Shown here piece by piece: positions 43,630 through 51,435 of a stretch of 64,000 nucleotides of DNA; position 1 is the stretch's first letter; every line of letters starts with the position of its first letter. A program made the position numbers and the translations under genes. The DNA is taken from positions 13,919-77,918 of the forward strand of contig JAHHTL010000005.1 of NCBI GenBank assembly GCA_020024635.1, given 5' to 3'. The notes beneath the pieces were generated by a model, which did not search any database, was not told where the DNA came from, and was given only the letters and a program-made list of their open reading frames with translations. Source of the stretch: Ruminococcus sp. (GTDB taxonomy: Bacteria > Bacillota > Clostridia > Lachnospirales > Lachnospiraceae).

Positions 43630-43872
43630 ATGTTGAAAATAAGTGATAAAATATATGATATTACTAGATGGGTTGCACAGTATCTATTACCCGCAATAGG
43701 AACACTGTATTTCACACTGTCGGAAATCTGGAAGTTACCATTTTCAGAGGAAATTCTAGGGACGATCATGGCAGTAGATACGTTTTTAGGTGTGTTTCTA
43801 GGAATTGATCAGATGCGACATAAAGGAGGAAAAGTCTATGTGGAACAGAGTAGAAGTGAAACAAAGAGGTAA
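43630..43872 (+). CDS. Phage-type holin (Dp-1 holin family), orphan
   Basis: An 80-aa small membrane protein started at the ATG at 43630, six nt after AGAGGG; the ATG at 43579 has no ribosome-binding site. The sequence ISDKIYDITRWVAQYLLPAIGTLYFTLSEIWKLPFSEEILGTIMAVDTFLGVFLGI has two hydrophobic helices with the pattern of the phage Dp-1-type holin family, which make membrane pores for lysins. No lysin, tail or integrase gene is nearby. Its 3' end overlaps the DUF975 gene by 35 nt, and the ribosome-binding site of DUF975 lies inside it, so it is a settled member of a chromosomal pair. Confidence 0.75.
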   Translation: MLKISDKIYDITRWVAQYLLPAIGTLYFTLSEIWKLPFSEEILGTIMAVDTFLGVFLGIDQMRHKGGKVYVEQSRSETKR

Positions 43873-44524
43873 AGTAGCGTTTAAGAGAAATTATGGTCCA
43901 TCTCTCCTAGCAGCATTTGTGCTTCTTTTTTCAACAGGAACGTTTTTGGAAAATGGAAGACAAATTTTTTTAAGAGTAGAGCCGTATCTGAGTTATGATG
44001 TATCTGTCATGTTAAGCAAAGTTTTTCTGCTAGGGAACATAGTTGTTGCTGTGTATGCGATTTTTCTTGGACATGTATTAGAGGTGGGATGTTGTTTGTT
44101 TTTTACACGAAATCAGTCAGAACAAGCAGAACCAGGACACATTTTAGCAGCCTTTCATTCAGAAAATTATATGAATATCGTTAAGATTCAGTTCTTAAAG
44201 AATCTAAAAATAGTTTTGTGGACATTTGTGTTTATTGTACCAGGTATTATAAAGATGTATGAATATGCAATGGTTCCTTATATTCTTGCAGAAAATCCGG
44301 GGATGGAATCAAAAGATGTTTTTAAAATTAGTAAAAACATGATGATGGGAAGAAAATTGGACTTTTTTGTAATGGGATTGTCGTTTTTAGGTTGGCAAAT
44401 ATTATCCCTTCTTACACTTGGAATTCTTGGAATCTTTTATGTAAACCCATATATTCAGGCCACCATAGCAGAAATTTATGTAAGCAATAAAGCAAATGCA
44501 CTGCAAGAAGGATACATTCAGTAA
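43838..44524 (+). CDS. DUF975 family integral membrane protein
   Basis: A 228-aa polytopic membrane protein of the DUF975 family, function unknown. The start at 43838 (MWNRVEVKQRGKVAFKRNY) has AAAGGAGG upstream; the earlier ATG at 43805 has none. The N-terminal amphipathic KQRGKVAFKRNYGPSLLAAF, the central IVPGIIKMYEYAMVPYILAENP, and the ISKNMMMGRKLDFFVMGLSFLGW blocks are the family hallmarks, with four or five helices. It overlaps the holin gene by 35 nt and is followed by a strong terminator. The family is often found in Firmicutes near envelope genes; no catalytic motif is seen. Confidence 0.88.
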   Translation: MWNRVEVKQRGKVAFKRNYGPSLLAAFVLLFSTGTFLENGRQIFLRVEPYLSYDVSVMLSKVFLLGNIVVAVYAIFLGHVLEVGCCLFFTRNQSEQAEPGHILAAFHSENYMNIVKIQFLKNLKIVLWTFVFIVPGIIKMYEYAMVPYILAENPGMESKDVFKISKNMMMGRKLDFFVMGLSFLGWQILSLLTLGILGIFYVNPYIQATIAEIYVSNKANALQEGYIQ

Positions 44525-44540
44525 GATCTTTTAAAAGCAA

Positions 44541-44580
44541 AGTGTAGAAACAGGAAAAAACTGTTTCTACACTTTTTTTA
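44541..44580 (+). terminator. Terminator after DUF975
   Basis: AGTGTAGAAACAG (44541-44553) pairs perfectly with CTGTTTCTACACT (44561-44573), 7-nt loop, followed by a run of seven T's. Confidence 0.92.
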
Positions 44581-44632
44581 TGCGATAAAATGTATAAAAA
44601 GGATAAAAATGTAAAAAAATGCAATAAAAGTA

Positions 44633-44661
44633 TTTACAAATGCATAAATATGCATTACAAT
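44633..44661 (+). promoter_or_regulatory. Promoter with ARG-box-like operator of the amino-acid ABC operon
   Basis: TTTACA (44633-44638) and TACAAT (44656-44661) have 17-nt spacing. The spacer is filled by an 18-bp inverted repeat with perfect 8-bp arms, AATGCATA-AA-TATGCATT (44639-44656), of the ARG-box form TGNATANNTATNCA. A further ATGCAT half-site lies at 44661-44666. ArgR-type repression by arginine is inferred. Confidence 0.65.
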
Positions 44662-44707
44662 GCATTCATAAAAATAAGTTACATTGAAAGAAGAAAGGGA
44701 AAAAGTT

Positions 44708-45568
44708 ATGAAAAAGATGTTATTGATTTTACTAGCAGGAGTGATATTAGTTGGAGCGCTTACAGGATGTCAAGGGAAGAAAGAATCTCCAGAGGAGAAA
44801 ATTTCAAAACCTCAAAATAGATTGGAAAAGATCAAGGAATCAGGAAAACTTGTGATGGGGACTTCTCCTGATTTTGCACCATCTGAATTTATTGACAATA
44901 CATCTGGTAAACCTGTTTATGTGGGATCAGATATTGAGCTTGCAAAATATATTGCTGAATCGTTGGGAGTTGAGTTAGAGATAAAAGCAATGGAATTTTC
45001 CGCCATTCAGCAGGCCATTTCGTCAGGCACTATTGATATTGGGATCGCGGGATTTGCTTATTCAGACAAACGTGCAGAAGCAATGGGTTTGACAGATAAA
45101 TTTAATATAGATTCAGAGGATTCTTATCAGGGACTTATGGTATTAAAAGAACATGCAAAGAAATACAATACGAAAGAATCTTTTTCAGGAAAGAAGATAG
45201 TAGCACAAAATGCTTCGTTGCAGCAAAGTCTTGTGGAGAGTCAACTTCCGAAAGATGTGGTATTTCAGCCAGTGACAAGTACATCGGATGGAGTCATGAT
45301 GGTAATTACAGGTAAGGCGGATGCGATGGCAGTTGATTCAGACAATGCAAAAAATCTTATGCAAAATTATGCAGAAGCTGAAATGGCAGATTTTAAGTTC
45401 CAATATGAAGGGGATGGGAATGTGGCCGCAGTAAAAAAAGGAGAAACGGAGCTTTTGGAAGCAGTTAATAAAATTATTGCAGAGGTAAATGAAAAAGGTT
45501 TATATGAAAAATGGACCGAAGAGGCAAGAGAATTAGCAAATACCTTAGGAATAAAAATGGAAGAATAA
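44708..45568 (+). CDS. Amino-acid ABC transporter substrate-binding lipoprotein
   Basis: A 286-aa lipoprotein started at ATG 44708; lipobox ALTGC with Cys at about 21. The mature part is a family 3 solute-binding protein: KESGKLVMGTSPDFAPSEF, VGSDIELAKYIAESLGVELE, MEFSAIQQAISSGTIDIGIAGFAYSDKRAEAM, and the C-terminal YEKWTEEARELA. Such proteins deliver polar amino acids. The ARG-box-like site in the promoter favours arginine, ornithine, lysine or histidine as substrate (inference). It is the first of three genes (binding protein, permease, ATPase). Confidence 0.9.
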   Translation: MKKMLLILLAGVILVGALTGCQGKKESPEEKISKPQNRLEKIKESGKLVMGTSPDFAPSEFIDNTSGKPVYVGSDIELAKYIAESLGVELEIKAMEFSAIQQAISSGTIDIGIAGFAYSDKRAEAMGLTDKFNIDSEDSYQGLMVLKEHAKKYNTKESFSGKKIVAQNASLQQSLVESQLPKDVVFQPVTSTSDGVMMVITGKADAMAVDSDNAKNLMQNYAEAEMADFKFQYEGDGNVAAVKKGETELLEAVNKIIAEVNEKGLYEKWTEEARELANTLGIKMEE

Positions 45569-45611
45569 AACCAAGAAAAGGTTTTGATCAAGAGGAAAGG
45601 TGTCGAAAGAA

Positions 45612-46304
45612 ATGAGCGAATTTTTTGTAGTTACCGCAAAAATGTGGAAAGAATATTCTGGATTATTTATGAGTGGTCTAGGGATGACGTTATTCATGGG
45701 ATTGTTAACAGTTGCAATTAGTACAGTGTCCGGTTCTTTGATGGCGTTGATGAGAAGAAGCAATTTTGGAATCGGAACATTCAAACCATTTCGATTGATT
45801 GCAGCTGTTTATGTAGAAATCATAAGAGGAACTCCAATTTTGCTTCAATTGTATTTTTTCTATTTTATGCTGCCACAGTGGCTTCCATTTTTAGAATTAA
45901 GTGAATTTACCTGTGTTCTGGTTGCATGTTGTGTAAATTCTACCGCATATGTGTGTGAAATCGTTCGTGCAGGAATACAGGCAGTGGATAAAGGGCAGAC
46001 TGAAGCAGCGCGCTCATTGGGATTGAATGGGACACAGACACTTTTGAAAGTTATACTTCCGCAGGCTGTTAAAAATATTCTTCCAGCGTTATGCAATGAA
46101 TTTATTGCAGTAATTAAGGAAACATCGCTGGCATCCACATTCTTTATTGGAGAATTGATGACGCAGTTTAAAACAATTAATGGATTTACATATCGAGTGT
46201 TAGAGCCGCTGACGATTGTGGGATTGATCTATTTCATTCTTACATTTGGATTATCTAAGCTGATTACATTATTAGAAAGGAAGTTGAATGCTAGTGAGTG
46301 TTAA
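45612..46304 (+). CDS. Amino-acid ABC transporter permease (HisM/GlnP family)
   Basis: Membrane permease of about 230 aa with five helices. It contains the family's EIIRGTPILLQLYFFYF, and the EAA loop EAARSLGLNGTQTLLKVILPQAVKNILPALCNEF that docks the ATPase. The start is uncertain: ATG 45612 is chosen; a GTG at 45600 with AGAGGAAAG directly upstream would add four residues. The 3' end overlaps the ATPase gene by 17 nt. A single permease gene implies a homodimeric channel. Confidence 0.9.
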   Translation: MSEFFVVTAKMWKEYSGLFMSGLGMTLFMGLLTVAISTVSGSLMALMRRSNFGIGTFKPFRLIAAVYVEIIRGTPILLQLYFFYFMLPQWLPFLELSEFTCVLVACCVNSTAYVCEIVRAGIQAVDKGQTEAARSLGLNGTQTLLKVILPQAVKNILPALCNEFIAVIKETSLASTFFIGELMTQFKTINGFTYRVLEPLTIVGLIYFILTFGLSKLITLLERKLNASEC

Positions 46305-47037
46305 AAAAGAAATTATTCGTGTAGAAAATCTATATAAGTCATTTGGAAGTTTACAGGTTCTAAAAGGAGTAACAGAGCAAATTAACAAAGGAGAGGTTGT
46401 TTCAGTTATCGGACCTTCAGGTGGAGGAAAAAGCACCTTTCTTCGCTGTTTGAATTTGCTCGAAGAACCAACAAAAGGGCAGATTTATTTTGAAGGAACA
46501 GATATTACAGACAAAAAAGTAAATATTAATATTCATCGGCAAAAGATGGGAATGGTATTTCAACATTTTAACGTATTTCCCAATATGACGGTAGGAGAAA
46601 ATGTATCGATGGCGCCAACCTTACTTGGAAAGAAAACAAAGGCTGAGGCAAAAGATATGGTAGAAGAATTGTTAAACCGTGTAGGGCTCTATGAAAAAAT
46701 AAAAGAGTACCCAAACAAACTGTCAGGAGGACAAAAGCAACGGCTTGCAATTGTAAGGGCACTTGCGATGGAGCCGGAAGTCATGTTGTTTGATGAGCCA
46801 ACATCTGCACTAGATCCAGAAATGGTGGGAGAGGTTCTTCAAGTAATCAAGGAACTGGTTGATACGGGTATGACAACAGTCATTGTAACCCATGAGATGG
46901 GGTTTGCAAAAGAGGTGTCGGATCGGGTGTTCTTTATGGATGACGGTGTAATTGCAGAAAAAGGAACGCCAGAAGAAGTATTTGAACATCCACAAAATCC
47001 AAGGACAAAAGAATTTTTAGGGAAAGTTCTCTATTAA
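46288..47037 (+). CDS. Amino-acid ABC transporter ATPase (GlnQ/HisP family)
   Basis: ABC ATPase of 249 aa. Walker A GPSGGGKST, Q-loop MVFQHFNVFPNMTVGEN, signature LSGGQKQRLA, Walker B VMLFDEPTSALDPE and switch VTHEMGFA are intact, with the polar amino-acid family C-terminus FLGKVLY. AAAGGAAG precedes the ATG. It overlaps the permease gene and ends one nt before the stop codon of the convergent eutP; I see no terminator hairpin in that junction, so the two transcripts may run into each other. Confidence 0.94.
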   Translation: MLVSVKKEIIRVENLYKSFGSLQVLKGVTEQINKGEVVSVIGPSGGGKSTFLRCLNLLEEPTKGQIYFEGTDITDKKVNINIHRQKMGMVFQHFNVFPNMTVGENVSMAPTLLGKKTKAEAKDMVEELLNRVGLYEKIKEYPNKLSGGQKQRLAIVRALAMEPEVMLFDEPTSALDPEMVGEVLQVIKELVDTGMTTVIVTHEMGFAKEVSDRVFFMDDGVIAEKGTPEEVFEHPQNPRTKEFLGKVLY

Positions 47038-47038
47038 G

Positions 47039-47569
47039 TTATAAAATGTCTGCTGGATATTCCACACCTTCAGGTAATGGATCCCATTCATTTAACCCTA
47101 AATGTTGACGAAATTTTGCCTGTTCCATGGTAAGGGGAAGTGGGTCATCTGCGAGATACTCCATAAGTTCTTGAATGCCCTCGCGAGTAACATTATTAAC
47201 CTTGAAGATTCGTTCACAACCAACATTTTTCATCCACTGTTCCACCATAGGAATATTGGCATACGGAGAATCGGTTTTTGTAATAATTCCAATAATTGGA
47301 CGAAGAATAAATGAGTGAAGCGAAGGGCTAAAAAGATTGTAAGGCTCATTTGCCGCCTGAACGATTCCGATCACATCTGCTTCGAAAGAAAAGCAAGCAA
47401 GGCCAACGCTAAAACGCTTAGATTCGGCATATTCTCCAGGAGAATCAATCGTGTCATCCTTCGTATTGGTATACTGTGTCTTTACATAATGTAAATCTTC
47501 CCCTTTGAGAGCCTGTGTCAGAGAAGTCTTTCCAGCTTCGCTTCTCCCCATTAAAAATAATTTTTTCAT
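47039..47569 (-). CDS. eutP: EutP/PduV-type GTPase
   Basis: A 176-aa P-loop protein of the EutP/PduV family: GRSEAGKTSLTQALKG (Walker A at about 8-15), the switch segment DDTIDSPGEYAESKRF, and ITKTDSPYAN as the NKxD-like guanine motif. Family members accompany bacterial microcompartments for ethanolamine or propanediol, where PduV localises to shells. It ends with an extra segment of about 25 residues compared with E. coli EutP. It is the last gene after two EutS-type shell genes, with no catabolic enzymes nearby. Confidence 0.9.
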   Translation of the reverse strand: MKKLFLMGRSEAGKTSLTQALKGEDLHYVKTQYTNTKDDTIDSPGEYAESKRFSVGLACFSFEADVIGIVQAANEPYNLFSPSLHSFILRPIIGIITKTDSPYANIPMVEQWMKNVGCERIFKVNNVTREGIQELMEYLADDPLPLTMEQAKFRQHLGLNEWDPLPEGVEYPADIL

Positions 47570-47590
47570 AAAGCCATTTATCCTTTTCTT

Positions 47591-48019
47591 TTAACTTTTA
47601 TGGATCTGACAAGTTTTAAAGCCAAGATCCTCCCGAAAGAATCTTACCGTTTCTTCTACAGCAGCTTCCACATTGGAGAGACTTCCTGTAATAATCAAAG
47701 AACCACAAAAGCGATCCATAAATCCAATTTCGATATTGCCACTTTTCATAGCCGTGTCGGCAGCAACTACAACTGCCTCCCAAGGAGTTAACCGAATAAG
47801 ACCAATGGATTCACCCGTGTGGTCTTCTCCTTCATGTACGCCGATGTGAAGGCTGAGATTTTGGTACACGCACGTTTGAGAACGACTGATAATGTGTGCC
47901 ATACAGACTTCCTTTCCAGGAACTCGAAGACGAGTCAAACGAAGTTTTTTCCCTTTTAAATCTTCGTAATCTTTGTGGAATAGCTTTTCAAGCAGCTCTT
48001 CCTTTGTTAAATGTGTCAT
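47591..48019 (-). CDS. EutS/PduU-type microcompartment shell protein with N-terminal extension
   Basis: A 142-aa circularly permuted BMC-domain protein. The core (VPGKEVCMAHIISRS, SIGLIRLTPWEAVVVAADTAMKSGNIEIGFMDRFCGSLIITGSLSNVEAAVE) matches EutS through its length, including the DRF-G-L-I-I-G block. Unlike EutS there are about 30 residues ahead of the barrel strand, with an amphipathic helix (TKEELLEKLFHKDYEDLK), reminiscent of encapsulation-type helices. It lies 11 nt after the first shell gene and 21 nt before eutP. Its divergence from its neighbour suggests a mixed or specialised hexamer rather than a recent duplication. Confidence 0.88.
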   Translation of the reverse strand: MTHLTKEELLEKLFHKDYEDLKGKKLRLTRLRVPGKEVCMAHIISRSQTCVYQNLSLHIGVHEGEDHTGESIGLIRLTPWEAVVVAADTAMKSGNIEIGFMDRFCGSLIITGSLSNVEAAVEETVRFFREDLGFKTCQIHKS

Positions 48020-48030
48020 GCGTGCACTCC

Positions 48031-48396
48031 CTATTTCTTTGTAATATCACAGACAACATATCCAAGTGAATCGCGGAAGAAATCAACAATCTCAGTCATG
48101 GCAGACATGACATCTGCAATCTCTCCTGTAATAATTAGCGTGCCTGTAAAACGGTCTGCAAATCCAAGATAAATATCTCCACTTTTTACGGCAATATCCG
48201 AAGCGATTACAGCGGACTCAGGAGGAGTCATATTCATAATTCCAATGGCAGAAGCGCTATAATCGAGTTGTGGATTTAAGCCAAGTTTTTGATATATGAT
48301 TGGAGCAGGCCCACCCATTACATGGGCAAATGTAATCTCTTTCCCGGCAACGGTTTCCTGCACGATTCGAATTTGTTCTTCGTGTGTGTCTGACAT
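48031..48396 (-). CDS. eutS: EutS/PduU microcompartment shell protein
   Basis: A 121-aa circularly permuted BMC protein of normal EutS length. It opens IRIVQETVAGKEITFAHVMG, then SAIGIMNMTPPESAVIASDIAVKSGDIYLGFADRFTGTLIITGEIADVMSAM and ends LGYVVCDITKK, close to E. coli EutS all along. The ATG at 48396 follows GAGAGGG. It is first in the minus-strand trio. EutS/PduU hexamers form bent shell facets with a beta-barrel pore. Assembly needs other shell proteins, which must be encoded elsewhere if a compartment is formed. Confidence 0.92.
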   Translation of the reverse strand: MSDTHEEQIRIVQETVAGKEITFAHVMGGPAPIIYQKLGLNPQLDYSASAIGIMNMTPPESAVIASDIAVKSGDIYLGFADRFTGTLIITGEIADVMSAMTEIVDFFRDSLGYVVCDITKK

Positions 48397-48627
48397 CAAT
48401 CAGTCCCTCTCTTTCACAGTATAAATTATACATAATAATATCATTCCATAGATCAAACTATCGTAAGTAAATCATACTATTTGAAAAAAGGGATGTCAAG
48501 TTAAGATGAAAAAGAGCATACGACCGAAATTGTTCAAGATTCAATAAATACTTAAAAAATTTTAAAAAAAATATATGCAGTTTTACAGTAATAGAAAAAA
48601 CATATTTATCTAGGTTTCATTTAATTG

Positions 48628-48654
48628 TATAATAGACTTGCATTTACGCGTAAA
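48628..48654 (+). promoter_or_regulatory. -10 box with adjacent palindrome before the HAD gene
   Basis: TATAAT (48628-48633) lies upstream of the HAD hydrolase gene with no good -35. A perfect 12-bp palindrome TTTACGCGTAAA (48643-48654) sits where the transcript would start, a place where a repressor could act. The remaining part of the 48397-48686 gap is AT-rich with nothing else I can assign. Confidence 0.45.
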
Positions 48655-48686
48655 GTCATAGAAATTAAGTGGAGGATGGAAAAGAA

Positions 48687-49358
48687 ATGATAAAAGCTGT
48701 AATTTTCGATATGTATGAGACCCTAATCACTCATTATAAAAGTCCGTTATATTTTAGTGAAGAAATGGCAAAAGATGCCGGAATAAGTTTGGATAAATTT
48801 CTTCCATATTGGCGTCAGACAGAAGTGGATCGTTGGATTGGAAAATTAACGTTTGAAGACACCATTTCCACTATTTTAAGACAGAACAATTGCTATTCGG
48901 ATCAGGTTTTGGAAACAATCGTACGAAAACGTATGGAGACAAAGGAGGAAGGATTCCGCCAGCTACATCCAGAAATCATTCCTATGTTAACAAAATTAAA
49001 AGAAAGAGGGATTAAGGTGGGGCTAATCAGTAATTGCTTTTCCGAAGAAGTGGTTGCAATTCGAAATAGTGTATTGTTCCCTTATTTTGATCAGGTGTAT
49101 TTATCCTACGAACAACAACGAATCAAACCAGATCATGAGATTTACAAACGGTGCATGAAGGAGTTACAAGTAAGTCCAGAGGAATGTCTTTATATTGGAG
49201 ATGGAGGAAGCTTTGAACTAGAGGCTGCAACGGAGCTGGGCATGAATGCAAGACAGGCAACTTGGTATTTTCAGGAAGGGCTTCCATATCAATCAAAACG
49301 AAACCCGAAATTTCAACAACTAGATTGCCCCCTTGAAGTATTTAAAGAGATAGAGTAG
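48687..49358 (+). CDS. HAD-superfamily hydrolase
   Basis: A 223-aa cytosolic phosphatase or dehalogenase-type protein. Motif I is FDMYETL, as in the DxYxTL type of haloacid-dehalogenase-like members; motif II is GLISNC; motif III Lys is in QQRIKPDHEIYKRCMKEL; motif IV is YIGDGGSFELEAATELGM with the acidic pair shifted to D-G-G. The C1 cap is helical. The start at ATG 48687 follows GGAGG at 11 nt; a GTG at 48669 would add six residues. Substrate unknown. It is 24 nt before the AlkD-like gene. Confidence 0.87.
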   Translation: MIKAVIFDMYETLITHYKSPLYFSEEMAKDAGISLDKFLPYWRQTEVDRWIGKLTFEDTISTILRQNNCYSDQVLETIVRKRMETKEEGFRQLHPEIIPMLTKLKERGIKVGLISNCFSEEVVAIRNSVLFPYFDQVYLSYEQQRIKPDHEIYKRCMKELQVSPEECLYIGDGGSFELEAATELGMNARQATWYFQEGLPYQSKRNPKFQQLDCPLEVFKEIE

Positions 49359-49382
49359 CAAAAGGATAGAAAGGAATGGGGA

Positions 49383-50093
49383 ATGAACCTTATACAAAAA
49401 AGCCTTTTTGAGTTGCAGGAGATGAAGTATAAAAGATTTATGGAACGATTGGTGCCAACTGTTCCAAAAGATACGATTCTAGGGGTACGCCTTCCCCAAC
49501 TGCGAAAGTTGGCAAGAGAAATTGTAGATACAGAAGAGGCAAAAGAATTTATCAATCAACTGCCTCATCTGTTCTTTGAAGAAAACCATTTACATAGTTT
49601 CCTTGTGGATCTTTATTCAAAAAATTTTGATGAGGCAGTAACAAGGGCAGAACAATTTCTTCCATACATTGACAATTGGGCAGTTTGCGATAGTTTCAAA
49701 CCAAAAGCTCTTAAAAATGACCCCAAAGCATTGTACTCTAAAATAGAAGAGTGGATGCAAAGTGATGAAATATACACAATAAGGTGGAGCCTAGTGCTAC
49801 AAATTAATTGGTTTTTGGAAGATTTCTTTCATCCACAAATGTTGGAGCGTGTTTCGAAGATTCAGTCAAAAGAGTATTACGTTAATATGGCGATTAGCTG
49901 GTATTACAGCATGGCGCTTGCAAAACAGTATGAAGTTACGATCCCAATGTTTCAAAAACAAGAGCTTCCTCTTTGGATTCACAATCAATCTTTGCAAAAA
50001 GCATTGGAAAGTAAACAAATAGATGTGGTAAGGAAAAAAGAACTTAGAAGTTTAAAGGTCTCGAGAGTTCCAGGTAGTTTTCTTGCCCAGTAG
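49383..50093 (+). CDS. DNA alkylation repair protein, AlkD-like
   Basis: A HEAT-repeat helical protein of 236 aa from the DNA alkylation repair (AlkC/AlkD) superfamily. It has LGVRLPQLRKLAREI, the ENHLHSFLVDLYSKNFDEAVTRAEQFLPYIDNWAVCDSF block with the conserved Asp-Asn-Trp, and DEIYTIRWSLVLQINWFLED. AlkD removes bulky alkylated bases without base flipping; whether this shorter member has activity is unknown. Its last 42 nt overlap tail-to-tail with the convergent glycosyltransferase gene. Confidence 0.88.
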   Translation: MNLIQKSLFELQEMKYKRFMERLVPTVPKDTILGVRLPQLRKLAREIVDTEEAKEFINQLPHLFFEENHLHSFLVDLYSKNFDEAVTRAEQFLPYIDNWAVCDSFKPKALKNDPKALYSKIEEWMQSDEIYTIRWSLVLQINWFLEDFFHPQMLERVSKIQSKEYYVNMAISWYYSMALAKQYEVTIPMFQKQELPLWIHNQSLQKALESKQIDVVRKKELRSLKVSRVPGSFLAQ

Positions 50094-51326
50094 TTTACTT
50101 AGATAACCAAATAAAGATGCCATGCTTTGAAGTGGCTGGAAGAAGAGGAAAAAAGATAAAAATCCCCAAAATGTAGTTTGGAAAGGAACCCCAATTCTTT
50201 TTTGATAGGCATACATGCAAAGATAGAGTAAAGCGCTTATGGCAGCGGAAACAAAAGTAAGGTATCCAACAAAATAAAAATAGCCAAAGAATGCAAGAAC
50301 CACGCCCGGTAGAAAGCCGAAGAGGAAGGCGAGATCTAGATAAATTACAAAACAGTTTACAGTGGTAAAAAATACGGAATAGACACTGCCTTGTTTCCAA
50401 GGCGGAACGGTGGATAATCCTTCCAACATTCCAATGGCCCAACGCTTTCGTTGATGAAACAATCCCCTTATTGTTTCAGGAACAATGGTATAGCCAACGG
50501 CTTTTGGTTCGTAAGTAGAGGGGAATTTATTTTGAAGGAACTGATACGTTAATACAATATCTTCTCCAAGTACATTGTTCCATCCTCCTATGTGTCGAAC
50601 AGCATTTGTTTGATAGACGCTAAATGCACCTTGGGCAACCAAAGTAGAGCGATAACTCCCTTGAAAACGTTTGACAGAGGCAATGCTCAAAAGATAATCA
50701 TACGTTTGCATCCGACTGGCAAAGGACTGTTTTGCATTTCGAACAAGGATGTTACCAGCTACACAAGCACTTTTACAAGCTACAATGTGATTCATTATTT
50801 TTTGAACCGCATGGGGTTCTAAAATGGTGTCTGCGTCCACTGTCATAAAGTATGGCGTATGCACGAATAAAAGTCCCGTGTTTAGCGCATGTGCCTTCCC
50901 CGGAGTAGGGCAGTAGATATACTTGATGGAACAATGGTCGTTGGACATGGATTTCAAATTTAAAATTTTTTCTTTGGTTCGATCAGTGGAGCAATTGTCA
51001 AGGACAAGTAAATGGATTTTTCCTTTGTAGTGCTGTCTTAAAATGGCTTGAATGGCATCGGTTATATGTGTTTCTTCATTTCGGGCGCTCATAAGAATTG
51101 TGGTATCTTGTGCAGTGTCAGGATAAGAAAGAAAACGCCAGTGCAAGAGATTCGAAAAAAACATAATGCTCATGAAAAATCCGGGTAAAATTGCAATGCC
51201 TAGAATCACCCACCAAACATAGAAAGAAGGGAGGGCGGGAGGAATTCCTTTTGCCCAACCTACAGCAAAGAACAAAGAAATTCCAAGCCAGATTGTACCA
51301 AGGAAAGAGGAAATCAGAAATTTCAA
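50052..51326 (-). CDS. Membrane-bound family 2 glycosyltransferase
   Basis: Processive-type GT2 enzyme of 424 aa. The start is taken as TTG at 51326, five nt after AAGGTGAT; upstream codons to 51482 lie in the promoter area of the divergent dgkA and are rejected. Two N-terminal helices are followed by the GT-A domain: TTILMSARNEETHI, VLDNCSTDRTK, YFMTVDADT (metal-binding DxD), GEDIVLTYQF (base ED) and the acceptor motif QRKRW. Four C-terminal helices follow. This is the cellulose/hyaluronan/PNAG synthase layout. No exporter or deacetylase is adjacent, so the polymer cannot be named. Confidence 0.88.
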   Translation of the reverse strand: MKFLISSFLGTIWLGISLFFAVGWAKGIPPALPSFYVWWVILGIAILPGFFMSIMFFSNLLHWRFLSYPDTAQDTTILMSARNEETHITDAIQAILRQHYKGKIHLLVLDNCSTDRTKEKILNLKSMSNDHCSIKYIYCPTPGKAHALNTGLLFVHTPYFMTVDADTILEPHAVQKIMNHIVACKSACVAGNILVRNAKQSFASRMQTYDYLLSIASVKRFQGSYRSTLVAQGAFSVYQTNAVRHIGGWNNVLGEDIVLTYQFLQNKFPSTYEPKAVGYTIVPETIRGLFHQRKRWAIGMLEGLSTVPPWKQGSVYSVFFTTVNCFVIYLDLAFLFGFLPGVVLAFFGYFYFVGYLTFVSAAISALLYLCMYAYQKRIGVPFQTTFWGFLSFFLFFQPLQSMASLFGYLSKLLGKKTTWNSRDL

Positions 51327-51435
51327 AAAAATCACCTTTTTTATTACTATACGCGGGAAGGCGAAAGAGGTGTTTTCAAAGAGAGAGTATGATACAATAA
51401 TAACAAAATACAGAGAGGAAAGAGGAGGGGTGGAC

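Noticed and set aside
43630..43872. Prophage or prophage remnant around the holin gene
   Set aside because: Flanking genes (nth, spoIIID, DUF975, amino-acid transporter) are chromosomal and there is no integrase, lysin, structural gene or attachment repeat.
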